A stretch of DNA of 64,000 nucleotides from Butyrivibrio proteoclasticus (lineage in GTDB: Bacteria > Bacillota > Clostridia > Lachnospirales > Lachnospiraceae), in the NCBI RefSeq assembly GCF_900115735.1, contig NZ_FOXO01000002.1, forward strand, positions 1-64,000, in the 5' to 3' direction. The notes under the pieces were generated by a model. It had not been told where the DNA came from, searched no databases, and worked only from the letters and a program-made list of their open reading frames with translations. Positions within the stretch are counted from its first letter, which is position 1; the number at the start of each line of letters is the position of its first letter. Shown here one piece after another: positions 6,667 through 15,281 of this stretch. A program made the translations under genes and the position numbers.

Positions 6667-8055
6667 TTACTTTATCATCTCCGGGTGAGTGTAATAGAAC
6701 TCTTCTTTAAATTCCTGACCGTACTGGTTTGCAAATCTCATAGCTGTATGGAGTGAACCATCTGTGGTGTCGGTATAGTAGCCTACCGTGAAGTATACCC
6801 AATTCGGATCGGAAGCTTTATTTTTTAAGCTTTCTATCTTTTGGCTGAATTCTTTTTCTGAACTGTTGGTGGAAATAATAGCAAATTCATCACCTGCAGA
6901 TCTGTAAATAAAGTCGTCTTCAAATACTTCACGAAGAATCTTCCCGGCATCTCGAAGCAGATTATTTCCTGCGTCATGTCCCTGATTTATATTGATGGTC
7001 TTTAATGTGCTTAAGGTACAGAAAGCTACGCTGTAAGGCGCAGGTGACATTTTAAGCTCCATGGCAAGCTCGTCAACCTTTGTGTTCATGGCATTTCGGT
7101 TTTGCACGCCGGTGCGTAGATCGAGAGAACTTAGACTTCTTAATCTATCAATAAAGATATGGTGTGCCACTTCAGAAGCAAGGAAGAAAGCAACCATCTC
7201 TATGGTGTCTTTGAATCTGGCTAATTGTGATACATCAAAATTGGTAATGAAAAGATATCCTATGACTATGTTCTGGTGGATGAAAGGAGCCAGACAAAGG
7301 CTCTTTACATCATTTTCCCTTAGTGTTTTTACCCATTCAGGAGCTCGCTTTTCAATATCGTACATATCCTGTTCATTTCGGATGATGATGCAGTCTGTGC
7401 CCGAAATAAGGTCTTCCCATGATTCAACTATTTCATATGGAATATCAGTGAAGATGTCATGTATATTAACAAGATTGTTTCTGACGGATTCGCTGATAAT
7501 TTCAAACTGATAAAGGTCTTTTGAGATTGTGACAATAGACGTGGCAAAAGAATTAGTGAATTCACGTATCTCTTTTGTTACAAGATTCATAGTAGTGTAG
7601 AAATCATCATTTTTCCTAAGGTTAAGGCAGGTTCTTATTACAAAGCTTGCGATATCCGGTGAAATGATGGAGTACTTACCAGAATCCATTTCTTTGCTAA
7701 GGATATAGATGAACTGGCAATAGCCTATCTTAGGATCGTTGTCATTGTTTATGGGAATTACAATATCTTCAGTCCAATAGCCATAGAGCCTGGTTGTGTC
7801 AACATAGGCGTGATAGTGTTCATTATTCCAGGCGGCTTTAAACAGTATATCTTCGAATTTAGGATCTCTTGGTATTTTTAAGTCATAGCGCTGACCTTCA
7901 ACGTTTTCTCCAGTCATACTGAATTTATCATTTGTTGCTGCCATGAGTATTTTTCCGCAGGTTCCATCATCATTTTTTTCAACAGACAGAATAGCAGAAG
8001 GCATGTTGCACATGTTTACAATGGTTTTAAGTGTTTCGTAATTGATACCAGGCAT
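6667..8055 (-). CDS. GAF-GGDEF paralogue with altered active-site motif
   Basis: A 462-aa paralogue of the neighbouring GGDEF protein with the same layout. The active-site motif reads SAGDEF (around residue 388) rather than GGDEF, and the metal-binding Asp block is FCTLSTLKTINI, where the partner has FCDLNGLKTIND. Loss of the first Gly and of the Asp suggests reduced or no cyclase activity, perhaps a GTP- or c-di-GMP-binding regulator that pairs with the active copy. The start chosen is the ATG preceded by GGAGG with 5-nt spacing; an in-frame TTG 12 bp upstream has no ribosome site. It is first in the two-gene leftward operon. Confidence 0.85.
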   Translation of the reverse strand: MPGINYETLKTIVNMCNMPSAILSVEKNDDGTCGKILMAATNDKFSMTGENVEGQRYDLKIPRDPKFEDILFKAAWNNEHYHAYVDTTRLYGYWTEDIVIPINNDNDPKIGYCQFIYILSKEMDSGKYSIISPDIASFVIRTCLNLRKNDDFYTTMNLVTKEIREFTNSFATSIVTISKDLYQFEIISESVRNNLVNIHDIFTDIPYEIVESWEDLISGTDCIIIRNEQDMYDIEKRAPEWVKTLRENDVKSLCLAPFIHQNIVIGYLFITNFDVSQLARFKDTIEMVAFFLASEVAHHIFIDRLRSLSSLDLRTGVQNRNAMNTKVDELAMELKMSPAPYSVAFCTLSTLKTININQGHDAGNNLLRDAGKILREVFEDDFIYRSAGDEFAIISTNSSEKEFSQKIESLKNKASDPNWVYFTVGYYTDTTDGSLHTAMRFANQYGQEFKEEFYYTHPEMIK

Positions 8056-8273
8056 TTCATCCTCCAAAGATTAAAAAAAGTAACGGCATCACGATAATAT
8101 ATATACTATTATATAATAGCATATAGGAACTTGATTTTTTTAATATCTCAATGTATAAATTATGAAATTCCTATTAAATATTTGTTGTAATGTAAAGACT
8201 GGAAAAATAATCCATATATATTGTGATTTTGGGCGAGATATAAGTAGTAATGCTTTAAAAAGAGGTTTACTAT

Positions 8274-8282
8274 TGATATAAT
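8274..8282 (+). promoter_or_regulatory. Extended -10 promoter of the ABC exporter operon
   Basis: Reads TGATATAAT, an extended -10. Transcription would start about 8288-8290, immediately before the leader hairpin. Confidence 0.5.
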
Positions 8283-8290
8283 GCTTTTTA

Positions 8291-8320
8291 AGCGGCATGG
8301 CTTAACTGTGCCGCTTTTAA
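8291..8320 (+). promoter_or_regulatory. Leader hairpin before the ABC exporter operon
   Basis: A 7-bp stem (AGCGGCA, 8291-8297, with TGCCGCT, 8309-8315) followed by TTTTAAT. It lies at the predicted 5' end of the transcript, so it could be an attenuator or a 5' stabilising stem. The T-run is short for an efficient terminator. Confidence 0.45.
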
Positions 8321-8357
8321 TATAATTATCATAGTATTGGATCAGGGCTTTTTACTT

Positions 8358-10193
8358 ATGGATAATATTACTGAAAAGACAATAAATCATAAATTTAATA
8401 CAAAATCAGAACTGGTGTGGTTTTTCCTTAGAGGAAGTAAGACTTTCTTTTGCCTTTCAGTCGTTCTTTCCTTTGGGATAACCTTTTTTGAACTCATAAG
8501 TCCCAAGATAGTTCAGTACACTGTGGATTATCTTTTGGTGGATGTGCCTGATGAAGGCGGGAGCATTCCTTTTTATTTGAGACTTTTGTTGGATGCAATT
8601 GGAAACAGAGCTTTCCTCAAGGAGCATATTTACATAATGGCACTGTTAGTTGCTCTTTTTGCTCTTTTATCAGCGATATGCAGGTATTTGTTCAAGGTGT
8701 GCAATGCCCATGCTGCTGAGAAACTTATTCAGAGGATGCGAGATAAGCTTTTTGAACATATTATGCATCTGACTTTTTCCTGGCACAGCGAGAATCATAC
8801 AGGTGATATCATACAAAGATGTACTTCAGACGTTGATACGGTTAAAATGTTCATTTCAGAGCAGCTTCTGTCATTGGTCAGGATTATTATCAGAATCATT
8901 ATAGCCATGTATTTCATGATTCAGATAAATGGCATTCTTTCAATTTTTTCTGCGGTATTTATTCCTATTGTAGTGTTATATTCGTTCATTTTTCATAACA
9001 AGATCAGCAGAAGTTTTGAAAAAGCTGACAATGAAGAAGGAAGGTTATCAGCTACGGCGCAGGAAAACCTCACAGGTGTAAGGGTTGTCAGGGCTTTTGG
9101 CAGAGAACAGTATGAAAAAGAGAGATTTGAAAGACAGAACTTTGAGTACACAAATCTTTGGATAGAAATCATGAGGATACTGTCTTTGTTCTGGTCTTCA
9201 AACGATCTGATCTCGGGTTGTCAGGTCATGCTGGTAACTGTTGTTGGTGCTGTTTTTGCCGTAAAGGGGAATATCACGGTTGGTGAGTATATTGCATTTG
9301 TATCCTACAATGCTATGCTTACATGGCCTGTAAGAGCTCTTGGAAGGATAATCTCAGAGATGAGTAAGGCCGGGGTTTCAATTGAGCGTATCAGATATAT
9401 TATGAATTCTGAAGTTGAGAAGGATAAAGAAGATGCAAAAGAAGTATCAATGAATCAGGATATTAATTTTGAAAATGTTTCTTTTACCTATGGAAATGGT
9501 TCTGAAGAGGTTCTAAATAATGTAAGTTTCAAGATAAAGGCAGGAACAACGGTTGGAATATTAGGCGGAACCGGATCAGGAAAATCGACGCTCATGTATC
9601 TTTTAGACAGGCTCTATGATCTGCCAAAAGGGTGCGGACGAATAATGATCGGAGATACTGATATTAAGGACATTAAGGCAAGCCATTTAAGAAAGAACAT
9701 CGGTCTTGTGCTTCAGGAGCCGTTCTTGTTTTCAAGGACTTTGTCTGAAAATATAGGAATAACCCTTAAGGATAATGACATTAAACAGGTTCGTGATGCG
9801 GCGAAGGTGGCAGCGCTGGACGAAACTATAGAGAGCTTTGGTCAGGGATATGATACTTATGTGGGCGAAAGAGGCGTGACGTTGTCAGGAGGTCAGAAGC
9901 AGAGAACTGCAATCGCTCAGGTTCTTGTTTCCAAGCCGCCTGTAATGATATTTGATGATTCGCTTTCTGCTGTAGATACAGCAACAGATGCCAAGATAAG
10001 GCGAGGCCTTTTGGAATCTACTTATGATACAACAGTAGTCCTTATTTCTCACAGAATAACAACTCTTATGCATGCGGATCACATTATAGTACTTGATCAT
10101 GGTAAAGTGGCGGAAGAGGGACCGCACGATGAGCTTTTAAAGAAAAACGGAATTTATAAAAAAATCTACGATATTCAGATGCAGGGAATATGA
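8358..10193 (+). CDS. ABC exporter half-transporter with degenerate ATP site
   Basis: A 611-aa membrane-NBD fusion, the first half of a heterodimeric type IV ABC exporter. About six transmembrane helices fill residues 20-310. The NBD has Walker A GGTGSGKST (around 403), a canonical signature LSGGQKQR (around 508), Walker B IFDDSLSAVD and the H-loop SHR (around 563). The residue after the Walker B Asp is Asp instead of the catalytic Glu, as in the degenerate-site subunits of BmrCD and TM287/288-type exporters. The partner overlaps it by 4 bp. I chose the ATG with AGGG 10 nt upstream, over an in-frame TTG 21 bp earlier. It probably exports drugs, lipids or peptides; substrate unknown. Confidence 0.9.
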   Translation: MDNITEKTINHKFNTKSELVWFFLRGSKTFFCLSVVLSFGITFFELISPKIVQYTVDYLLVDVPDEGGSIPFYLRLLLDAIGNRAFLKEHIYIMALLVALFALLSAICRYLFKVCNAHAAEKLIQRMRDKLFEHIMHLTFSWHSENHTGDIIQRCTSDVDTVKMFISEQLLSLVRIIIRIIIAMYFMIQINGILSIFSAVFIPIVVLYSFIFHNKISRSFEKADNEEGRLSATAQENLTGVRVVRAFGREQYEKERFERQNFEYTNLWIEIMRILSLFWSSNDLISGCQVMLVTVVGAVFAVKGNITVGEYIAFVSYNAMLTWPVRALGRIISEMSKAGVSIERIRYIMNSEVEKDKEDAKEVSMNQDINFENVSFTYGNGSEEVLNNVSFKIKAGTTVGILGGTGSGKSTLMYLLDRLYDLPKGCGRIMIGDTDIKDIKASHLRKNIGLVLQEPFLFSRTLSENIGITLKDNDIKQVRDAAKVAALDETIESFGQGYDTYVGERGVTLSGGQKQRTAIAQVLVSKPPVMIFDDSLSAVDTATDAKIRRGLLESTYDTTVVLISHRITTLMHADHIIVLDHGKVAEEGPHDELLKKNGIYKKIYDIQMQGI

Positions 10194-12004
10194 AAAACGA
10201 ACAATTAAAAAAACTACCATTTTTTGGAATACCAAAATTATATCCATTTATAAAGCCATATCTTCCAAAGATAGTATTTATGGTATCTTTGGGAGTATTA
10301 AGTTCTCTTATTGACTCAATTTATCCTATCTTTAACAGGTATGCCCTTGATAATTTTGTGGGCAAAAAGACTTTGGAAGGTCTTGGAAGCTTTGTTGTCT
10401 TTTATCTTGTAATCCTTGTTTTGCAGGTAATTGATAATTATATTTCAACTTATGTCTGCGGACAGGTTGAAATGAGTATGGATAGAGATTTAAGGAATGC
10501 CTCTTTTAATCATCTGCAGGAGCTTTCATTTGCATATTTTAATCAGAATAATGTTGGATATATTCATGCGAGAGTCATGAGCGACACAGGTAAGATTGGT
10601 GTAATGGTATCCTGGCGAATGATGGATATTATATGGAATGGCTCATATATTGTATGTGTGCTTATCATGATGATTTTTCTTAATGTCAAATTGGCGCTTT
10701 ATGTAATAATTCTTGTTCCTGTGGCAGCTCTTTTTTCTATGTACTTTCAGAAAAAACTGATTGTTTTTAACAGAAAGATACGTGAGATTAATTCTACTAT
10801 CACTAGCAATTTCAATGAGGGTATTACCGGAGCAAAAGCTATTAAGACACTTGTAGTAGAAGATAAGATTCAAAATGATTTTGAAAAAGACACCGGGAAT
10901 ATGTACAGAACTTCAGTACATACGGCACATTTTTCTGCACTTTTCACATCATCAATAACATTAATGTCGTCACTTGCTCTTTCTTTGGTGTTATGGAGAG
11001 GCGGAATTGCCACAATGGAGGGAGTAATCCAAATTGGCACGCTTTCCGTGTTTCTTTCTTATGCGCTGGGGCTTATGGAACCGGTCCAGAATGTTATAGT
11101 CACAATATCTGAGCTTATCAGTGTACAGGTAAATGTCGAGAGATTTTTTAAGCTTATTGAGACTGAGTCTGACGTCTCAGACAGACCTGATGTCATAGAG
11201 AAATATGGAGACACATTTAATCCAAAGAAGGAGAATTGGGAAGACCTCTATGGTGATGTTGAGTTCGAAGATGTGACTTTTAAGTATCCTGATGGAGATG
11301 AGTATGTTCTTGAGCATTTTAATCTAAAAGTTCCACAGGGAACGAATGTTGCCATTGTGGGTGAAACCGGTGCCGGAAAGTCAACTCTGGTAAATCTTGT
11401 TTGCAGATTTTTTAAGCCTACAAGCGGAAGAGTCCTTATTGATGGAAAAGATGCTGCGGACAGATCTCAGTTATGGCTTCACAGTAACATCGGATATGTT
11501 CTGCAGACGCCACATCTTTTTTCGGGAACAGTAAGGGATAATCTAAAGTATGGAAAGCCTGATGCTACTGAGGATGAAATCTGGGAAGCTTTGCGCCTTG
11601 TATCTGCCGAGACAATTGTAAAGCGCATGGAAAAAGGACTTGATAGTGATGTTGGAGAAGATGGCGGAATGTTATCAACTGGTGAAAAACAGCTTTTGTC
11701 TTTTGCCAGAGCAATTCTTTCTGATCCCAAGATACTTATACTGGATGAGGCCACAGCTTCTATTGATACAGTAACCGAAAAAGCTATTCAGGATGCCATT
11801 GTTACCGTGACTAAGGGAAGAACATCTTTTGTCATAGCACACAGACTATCAACTATTGTAGATGCTGATATCATTTTGGTTGTTCAGGATGGTAAAATAA
11901 TAGAGAGAGGAACACATAAGGAGCTTATGAGGATTAAAGGTTTCTATCATGAGCTCTTTACAAGACAGTTTGCTGATGAGGCTTTTAATCAGACAGCAGG
12001 ATGA
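10190..12004 (+). CDS. ABC exporter half-transporter with catalytic Glu
   Basis: A 604-aa partner of the preceding gene with the same membrane-NBD layout. Walker A is GETGAGKST (around residue 390) and Walker B is LILDEATASID (around 516-526) with the catalytic Glu, then AHR. Its signature is LSTGEKQ, not LSGGQ. The pair is thus complementary: this subunit's Walker motifs and the partner's LSGGQ form the competent ATP site, while the other site is degenerate. This is the known asymmetry of heterodimeric exporters such as BmrCD or EfrCD. The ATGA overlap with the first gene supports equal translation. Confidence 0.9.
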   Translation: MKNEQLKKLPFFGIPKLYPFIKPYLPKIVFMVSLGVLSSLIDSIYPIFNRYALDNFVGKKTLEGLGSFVVFYLVILVLQVIDNYISTYVCGQVEMSMDRDLRNASFNHLQELSFAYFNQNNVGYIHARVMSDTGKIGVMVSWRMMDIIWNGSYIVCVLIMMIFLNVKLALYVIILVPVAALFSMYFQKKLIVFNRKIREINSTITSNFNEGITGAKAIKTLVVEDKIQNDFEKDTGNMYRTSVHTAHFSALFTSSITLMSSLALSLVLWRGGIATMEGVIQIGTLSVFLSYALGLMEPVQNVIVTISELISVQVNVERFFKLIETESDVSDRPDVIEKYGDTFNPKKENWEDLYGDVEFEDVTFKYPDGDEYVLEHFNLKVPQGTNVAIVGETGAGKSTLVNLVCRFFKPTSGRVLIDGKDAADRSQLWLHSNIGYVLQTPHLFSGTVRDNLKYGKPDATEDEIWEALRLVSAETIVKRMEKGLDSDVGEDGGMLSTGEKQLLSFARAILSDPKILILDEATASIDTVTEKAIQDAIVTVTKGRTSFVIAHRLSTIVDADIILVVQDGKIIERGTHKELMRIKGFYHELFTRQFADEAFNQTAG

Positions 12005-12023
12005 GTAAAGGTGGCAGGCTACT

Positions 12024-12929
12024 ATGATGGATATAGCGGTATTTAGTGATATACATGGTAATCATTCGGCGCTTCAGGCGTGCATTGATTATGCGATGGG
12101 GAAGGGCATAACAAGATTTGTCCTTCTTGGCGATTACGTGACAGATTGTCCCAATCCTCAGAGGACCATGGAGCAGATATATGTGCTTAAGCAGTATTTT
12201 GAAACCTATATAATAAGGGGAAACAGGGAGGAGTATCTTCTCAACTATAGGAAAAATGGAGAGGGCAACTGGAAGAAGGGGTCAGCTAGCGGTTCACTTT
12301 TATATACCTATGAGAATCTGACAGAAAAAGACTTTGATTTTTTTGAATCACTTCCCAATTACGGAATATATGAGCAGAAAGGCTTTCCCGGATTTGAGTA
12401 TTGCCATGGATCACCAAGTGATACATCAGAGCTTCTTTTCAGTGAGAAAAGAAATACAAAAAAGGTGTTGTCTCACTTAAAGACGGGAGTTCTTTTGCAT
12501 GGTCATAATCATGTGCAGGAGACATATATTTACAGGGGGAAAAAGGCTGTTAATCCTGGATCAGTAGGAATTCCATGGTATCACGATGGTAAGACTCAGT
12601 TTTGCATTCTTCATGGGAATGGAAAGGTTTGGGAAGAAGAGTATGTGCAGCTTAATTACGACAGGAAAGAAATTCTCAGAGAATTCAAAAACTCTGAATT
12701 AAAGACCTATGCGCCTGCGTGGGCAGCGGTTACTATGCATACCATAAGAACCGGAATTGATCTTAACCAGACAGTTCTTCTGCGAGCGATGAGACTATGT
12801 GAACAGGAGAGGGGGATTGTTAAGTGGCCGGACATTCCGGAGAAATACTGGGCAATTGCGCTTAAGGAAAACTATATTGATCTAAATGGAAAAGAGATAC
12901 CACATCAAAAGGGAAACAGTAAAACTTAA
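12024..12929 (+). CDS. Calcineurin-like metallophosphoesterase
   Basis: A 301-aa protein with the full set of metal-binding motifs of this superfamily: DIHGN (around residue 9), GDYVTDCPN (around 35), GNRE (around 63) and HGHNH (around 156), followed by AVNPGSVG. This set is typical of the YfcE-like branch, which cleaves phosphodiesters. The last 90 residues are an extra domain that I do not recognise. There is no signal peptide. It lies 19 bp after the ABC exporter genes and is probably in their operon; a ribosome-site-like AAAGGTGG precedes the start. Either of the two first ATG codons could be used. Substrate unknown. Confidence 0.85.
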   Translation: MMDIAVFSDIHGNHSALQACIDYAMGKGITRFVLLGDYVTDCPNPQRTMEQIYVLKQYFETYIIRGNREEYLLNYRKNGEGNWKKGSASGSLLYTYENLTEKDFDFFESLPNYGIYEQKGFPGFEYCHGSPSDTSELLFSEKRNTKKVLSHLKTGVLLHGHNHVQETYIYRGKKAVNPGSVGIPWYHDGKTQFCILHGNGKVWEEEYVQLNYDRKEILREFKNSELKTYAPAWAAVTMHTIRTGIDLNQTVLLRAMRLCEQERGIVKWPDIPEKYWAIALKENYIDLNGKEIPHQKGNSKT

Positions 12930-12935
12930 TTGTGT

Positions 12936-12976
12936 GGCTGTAAAAAATGAGAAATCATTTTTTTACAGCCATTTTC
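12936..12976. terminator. Bidirectional terminator
   Basis: A stem of GGCTGTAAAAAATG with CATTTTTTTACAGCC between the convergent phosphoesterase and membrane GGDEF genes. The A/T-rich inner stem carries T-runs in both orientations. Confidence 0.75.
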
Positions 12977-12977
12977 G

Positions 12978-14045
12978 TTATGCAGAAATAACAGTGTTTC
13001 TTCCGTGCTGTTTTGCAGAATAGAGCCTTGTATCAGCTTCTTTTAGCAAATCATATGGCGTCATGTCTTTAGTGTATGTAGCCGTACCGAAAGAAGAGGT
13101 AACTTTTATATCAACGCCTTCATAGGAGAAAACCTGATCAGATATTTCATCGCAAATGATGCTGATAGTATGACAAAAATCTTCGTAATTTAAATCTTTG
13201 TTTGCCAGAAGAAATTCTTCTCCGCCCCATCTTCCTGCGCATATTTCAGTGCGAGAGGATATCATTTTAGCTATTTCGGTCAAAACGTGATCACCCAATA
13301 GATGGCCATATTTGTCATTGATATTTTTGAAATGGTCAACGTCCATTATGGCGATGTTTTTGTAATTATCTTCGTATAATACTTTTTGAATGTGTTGTCT
13401 ATTATAAAGGCCTGTAAGGTAATCTGTATTTGCCATTATATTAAGCTGTTTTGCATTTTGCTTAATGTTCACGCTGTAGATAGTGTTGTAAATAATAAGA
13501 ACAGAAAAAGCGATGAGAGCATTTGTATAAAATAAAAAAGCGGAAATAGAATCAGAAGCCAGAAATCTTGTAGATAGGTAGCCATTTTCATGAAATCCAT
13601 AAAGCGCTATAAAAGTTGCAATATATATGAATACAAGTATATTGGCTGAAAAACTCTGGACTTTTGAATAAAGTGGCATGAAATAAGGCGTTACAACTGA
13701 AAAGACACAAGGAAAAAGCCAAAGCCAAAAGCCACATTTATATCCCATGAAATATGTTGCCAGAACAATTTGAAAATAAATCTCAAAATGAGCAAGCCAC
13801 ACCATAATAATAGTATGTCCTGTGGCATTAAAGTAGTATTCAATCAGATAAATTCCTATGCTGACGAGATTGATGTAGATCATGGGAGTGCAATAGGAAT
13901 ATGCATAAATGCCCTCAAGAATAATGTGCATAAAAAGAAATGATGTTATTGTTTTATTAAATAACTCTTTATCTTCAAAATCATATTGTGTTTTTTCTCT
14001 CTTTATATAATTTGCAAGAAAAAAATTGTTGTATGAATTATCCAT
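12978..14045 (-). CDS. Membrane GGDEF protein, probable diguanylate cyclase
   Basis: A 355-aa protein with about six transmembrane segments in residues 30-200 (an MHYT/MASE-like but unassigned membrane sensor) and a C-terminal GGDEF domain. The domain shows ANTDYLTGLYNR, MDVDHFKNINDKYGH and GRWGGEEFLL, all intact, so cyclic di-GMP synthesis is expected. The start chosen is the ATG of MDNSYNN with GTGGG 7 nt upstream; an in-frame GTG 12 bp earlier lies inside that ribosome site. It is one of three GGDEF genes within 9 kb, and no EAL or HD-GYP phosphodiesterase was seen in the window. Confidence 0.88.
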   Translation of the reverse strand: MDNSYNNFFLANYIKREKTQYDFEDKELFNKTITSFLFMHIILEGIYAYSYCTPMIYINLVSIGIYLIEYYFNATGHTIIMVWLAHFEIYFQIVLATYFMGYKCGFWLWLFPCVFSVVTPYFMPLYSKVQSFSANILVFIYIATFIALYGFHENGYLSTRFLASDSISAFLFYTNALIAFSVLIIYNTIYSVNIKQNAKQLNIMANTDYLTGLYNRQHIQKVLYEDNYKNIAIMDVDHFKNINDKYGHLLGDHVLTEIAKMISSRTEICAGRWGGEEFLLANKDLNYEDFCHTISIICDEISDQVFSYEGVDIKVTSSFGTATYTKDMTPYDLLKEADTRLYSAKQHGRNTVISA

Positions 14046-14160
14046 TTTATTACCCACATTATAATAACTTTTTGTCTTTAAACAGATATATTATATTTGT
14101 TCGAAAGAAATTGTCTAGTTCAATATAGTAAACAACTAAAGAATTTGAAAGAAATTAGCA

Positions 14161-14194
14161 AAAAAAAGCCCTGAAAATATCATTTTCAGAGCTT
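14161..14194 (-). terminator. Terminator of the Ser/Thr-rich gene
   Basis: On the leftward strand AGCTCTGAAAAT pairs with ATTTTCAGGGCT and is followed by seven T residues. It lies about 60 bp after the stop of the gene at 14255-14695. Confidence 0.8.
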
Positions 14195-14254
14195 TAATGT
14201 CATAATTTAATTATTTTTTTATATTGCTGCAAATATGACAGCTGAAGAATTCTG

Positions 14255-14695
14255 CTATATTGTCGTATCCATTGCCACAGATGTATCAGCTGCAGTAGTC
14301 TTGTTTGCATCCTTGTCATAACTCTTTAGCTGATCATCAAGCCATGAAGATTTGTATTTTGCGTATTTGTCAGCGGTGACGGTTGATTCAGAAGACGTGG
14401 AAGATTCGCTTTTTGAGCTGGTTGTTGTTTTGCCTTTTCCCAAACCGTCGATGAAATCAGATTTAGAAGTAGTCTTTTTTGAACTGATGTTTGATGAAGT
14501 AGATTCAGTAGCAACAGCGGTTGAGCCTGTTTCGCGATATGCATTAAGAGCGTTCTGATTGCCAACTTTTTTCACATACGACTTCATAAGTGAGCCATAA
14601 GCACCACTTTTAATACTGGAGTAATCAGTAAGAAGACTAGTCATATCATTTACATAATTATATGAGCCAGAAAGGCTGCTGAATATATTTGCCAT
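14255..14695 (-). CDS. Ser/Thr-rich protein of unknown function
   Basis: A 146-aa protein that I do not recognise. Residues 1-55 form an ordered part (MANIFSSLSGSYNYVNDMTS, Tyr/Leu-rich); the middle (about 55-115) is a low-complexity run of Ser, Thr and Lys (TTSKSDF, TTTSSKSESSTSSES); and the end has a DDQLKSYDKDAN segment. There is no signal peptide and no Cys. The start is set by an excellent ribosome site, AGGAGGTG, 6 nt before the ATG; the in-frame extension upstream runs through the triple-hairpin element and is not likely to be translated. It sits alone between a GGDEF gene and groES with its own terminator. The composition resembles flagellar or secreted structural proteins, but this is only an impression. 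Confidence 0.65.
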   Translation of the reverse strand: MANIFSSLSGSYNYVNDMTSLLTDYSSIKSGAYGSLMKSYVKKVGNQNALNAYRETGSTAVATESTSSNISSKKTTSKSDFIDGLGKGKTTTSSKSESSTSSESTVTADKYAKYKSSWLDDQLKSYDKDANKTTAADTSVAMDTTI

Positions 14696-14746
14696 TTGCA
14701 CACCTCCTTGATAAGAATGCTTCCTTAAGGCCTCCATGCCATAAGT

Positions 14747-14892
14747 ATGACTTCTTGAACTGAATTCCAGAAATCCGCATATACTGCGGATTTCGTGAGA
14801 ATATGAGTGAAGAGTCAACCAAGCCTCATCGACGAAGTCGATTTAAATTGGCTTGGTTGATGCATTCTTGAATTGTTGATTCAAGAATGCAT
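14747..14892. ncRNA. Triple-hairpin element, copy A
   Basis: A structured repeat also present at 51937-52083. Hairpin 1: AAATCCGCA (14771-14779) with TGCGGATTT (14785-14793). Hairpin 2: CAACCAAGCC (14816-14825) with GGCTTGGTTG (14850-14859), with an inner stem ATCGAC/GTCGAT (14828-14842). Hairpin 3: a 13-bp stem (14861-14873 with 14879-14891) and a 5-nt loop. All stems are perfect. Differences from copy B inside stems are paired. It lies upstream of the leftward gene at 14695 and far upstream of groES. Whether it acts as RNA or DNA is not shown; the type label is a guess. Confidence 0.6.
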
Positions 14893-15165
14893 AATATTAC
14901 GCATATTATTAAGGATATTATCACAGAAAAGTGGCACAGTTACAATTTCTTTCAAATTAAATTAGTATAAAAAAATATTAAAGTATTTTTTTTATTCCTC
15001 ATTGAATGTAAATATTTGTTTTCAACACTTCGGCAATATGTTGAATGATCCCATAAATAGTAGGCTTAAACATGCTCAAAAGAAACAAAATATAGAAAAA
15101 GCAAGAAAAAAAGAGAAATGAAGAGATAAAAGGAGTATAGAGTAAAAAATAGAGCTTTTTACAGC
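14893..15165. other. A+T-rich intergenic stretch before groES
   Basis: Between the triple-hairpin element and the groESL promoter I see no gene, strong hairpin or recognised site. It is A+T-rich, with a GGAG-like run at 15131-15134 that is not followed by a start codon of any open frame. Confidence 0.5.
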
Positions 15166-15194
15166 TTGCGCAAGTCAAATTAAACTACTAATAT
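15166..15194 (+). promoter_or_regulatory. groESL promoter
   Basis: A vegetative-type promoter: -35 TTGCGC (15166-15171), a 17-bp spacer and -10 TAATAT (15189-15194). The CIRCE operator follows immediately. Confidence 0.7.
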
Positions 15195-15207
15195 ATGTTC
15201 TTAGAGA

Positions 15208-15234
15208 TTAGCACTCGAATCAAACGAGTGCTAA
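15208..15234 (+). promoter_or_regulatory. CIRCE operator (HrcA binding site)
   Basis: A perfect match to the CIRCE consensus TTAGCACTC-N9-GAGTGCTAA, placed 13 bp after the -10 of the groESL promoter. HrcA binding here would repress groESL until heat stress. hrcA itself is not in the window. Confidence 0.97.
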
Positions 15235-15281
15235 CAACTAATTAAATAATAATCACATATTATATAAAGGAGGCATTTACA

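Larger units (their letters stand above)
8056..8357. other. Divergent intergenic region
   Basis: A 302-bp A+T-rich region between the leftward GGDEF operon and the rightward ABC exporter operon. It holds a 14-bp palindrome (CTATTATATAATAG, 8106-8119) near the GGDEF promoter side, the extended -10 at 8274-8282, and the leader hairpin at 8291-8315. No gene was seen. Confidence 0.6.

Noticed and set aside
8337-8357. TTG start for the first ABC exporter subunit
   Set aside because: It has no ribosome site; the ATG 21 bp later is preceded by AGGG at a suitable distance.
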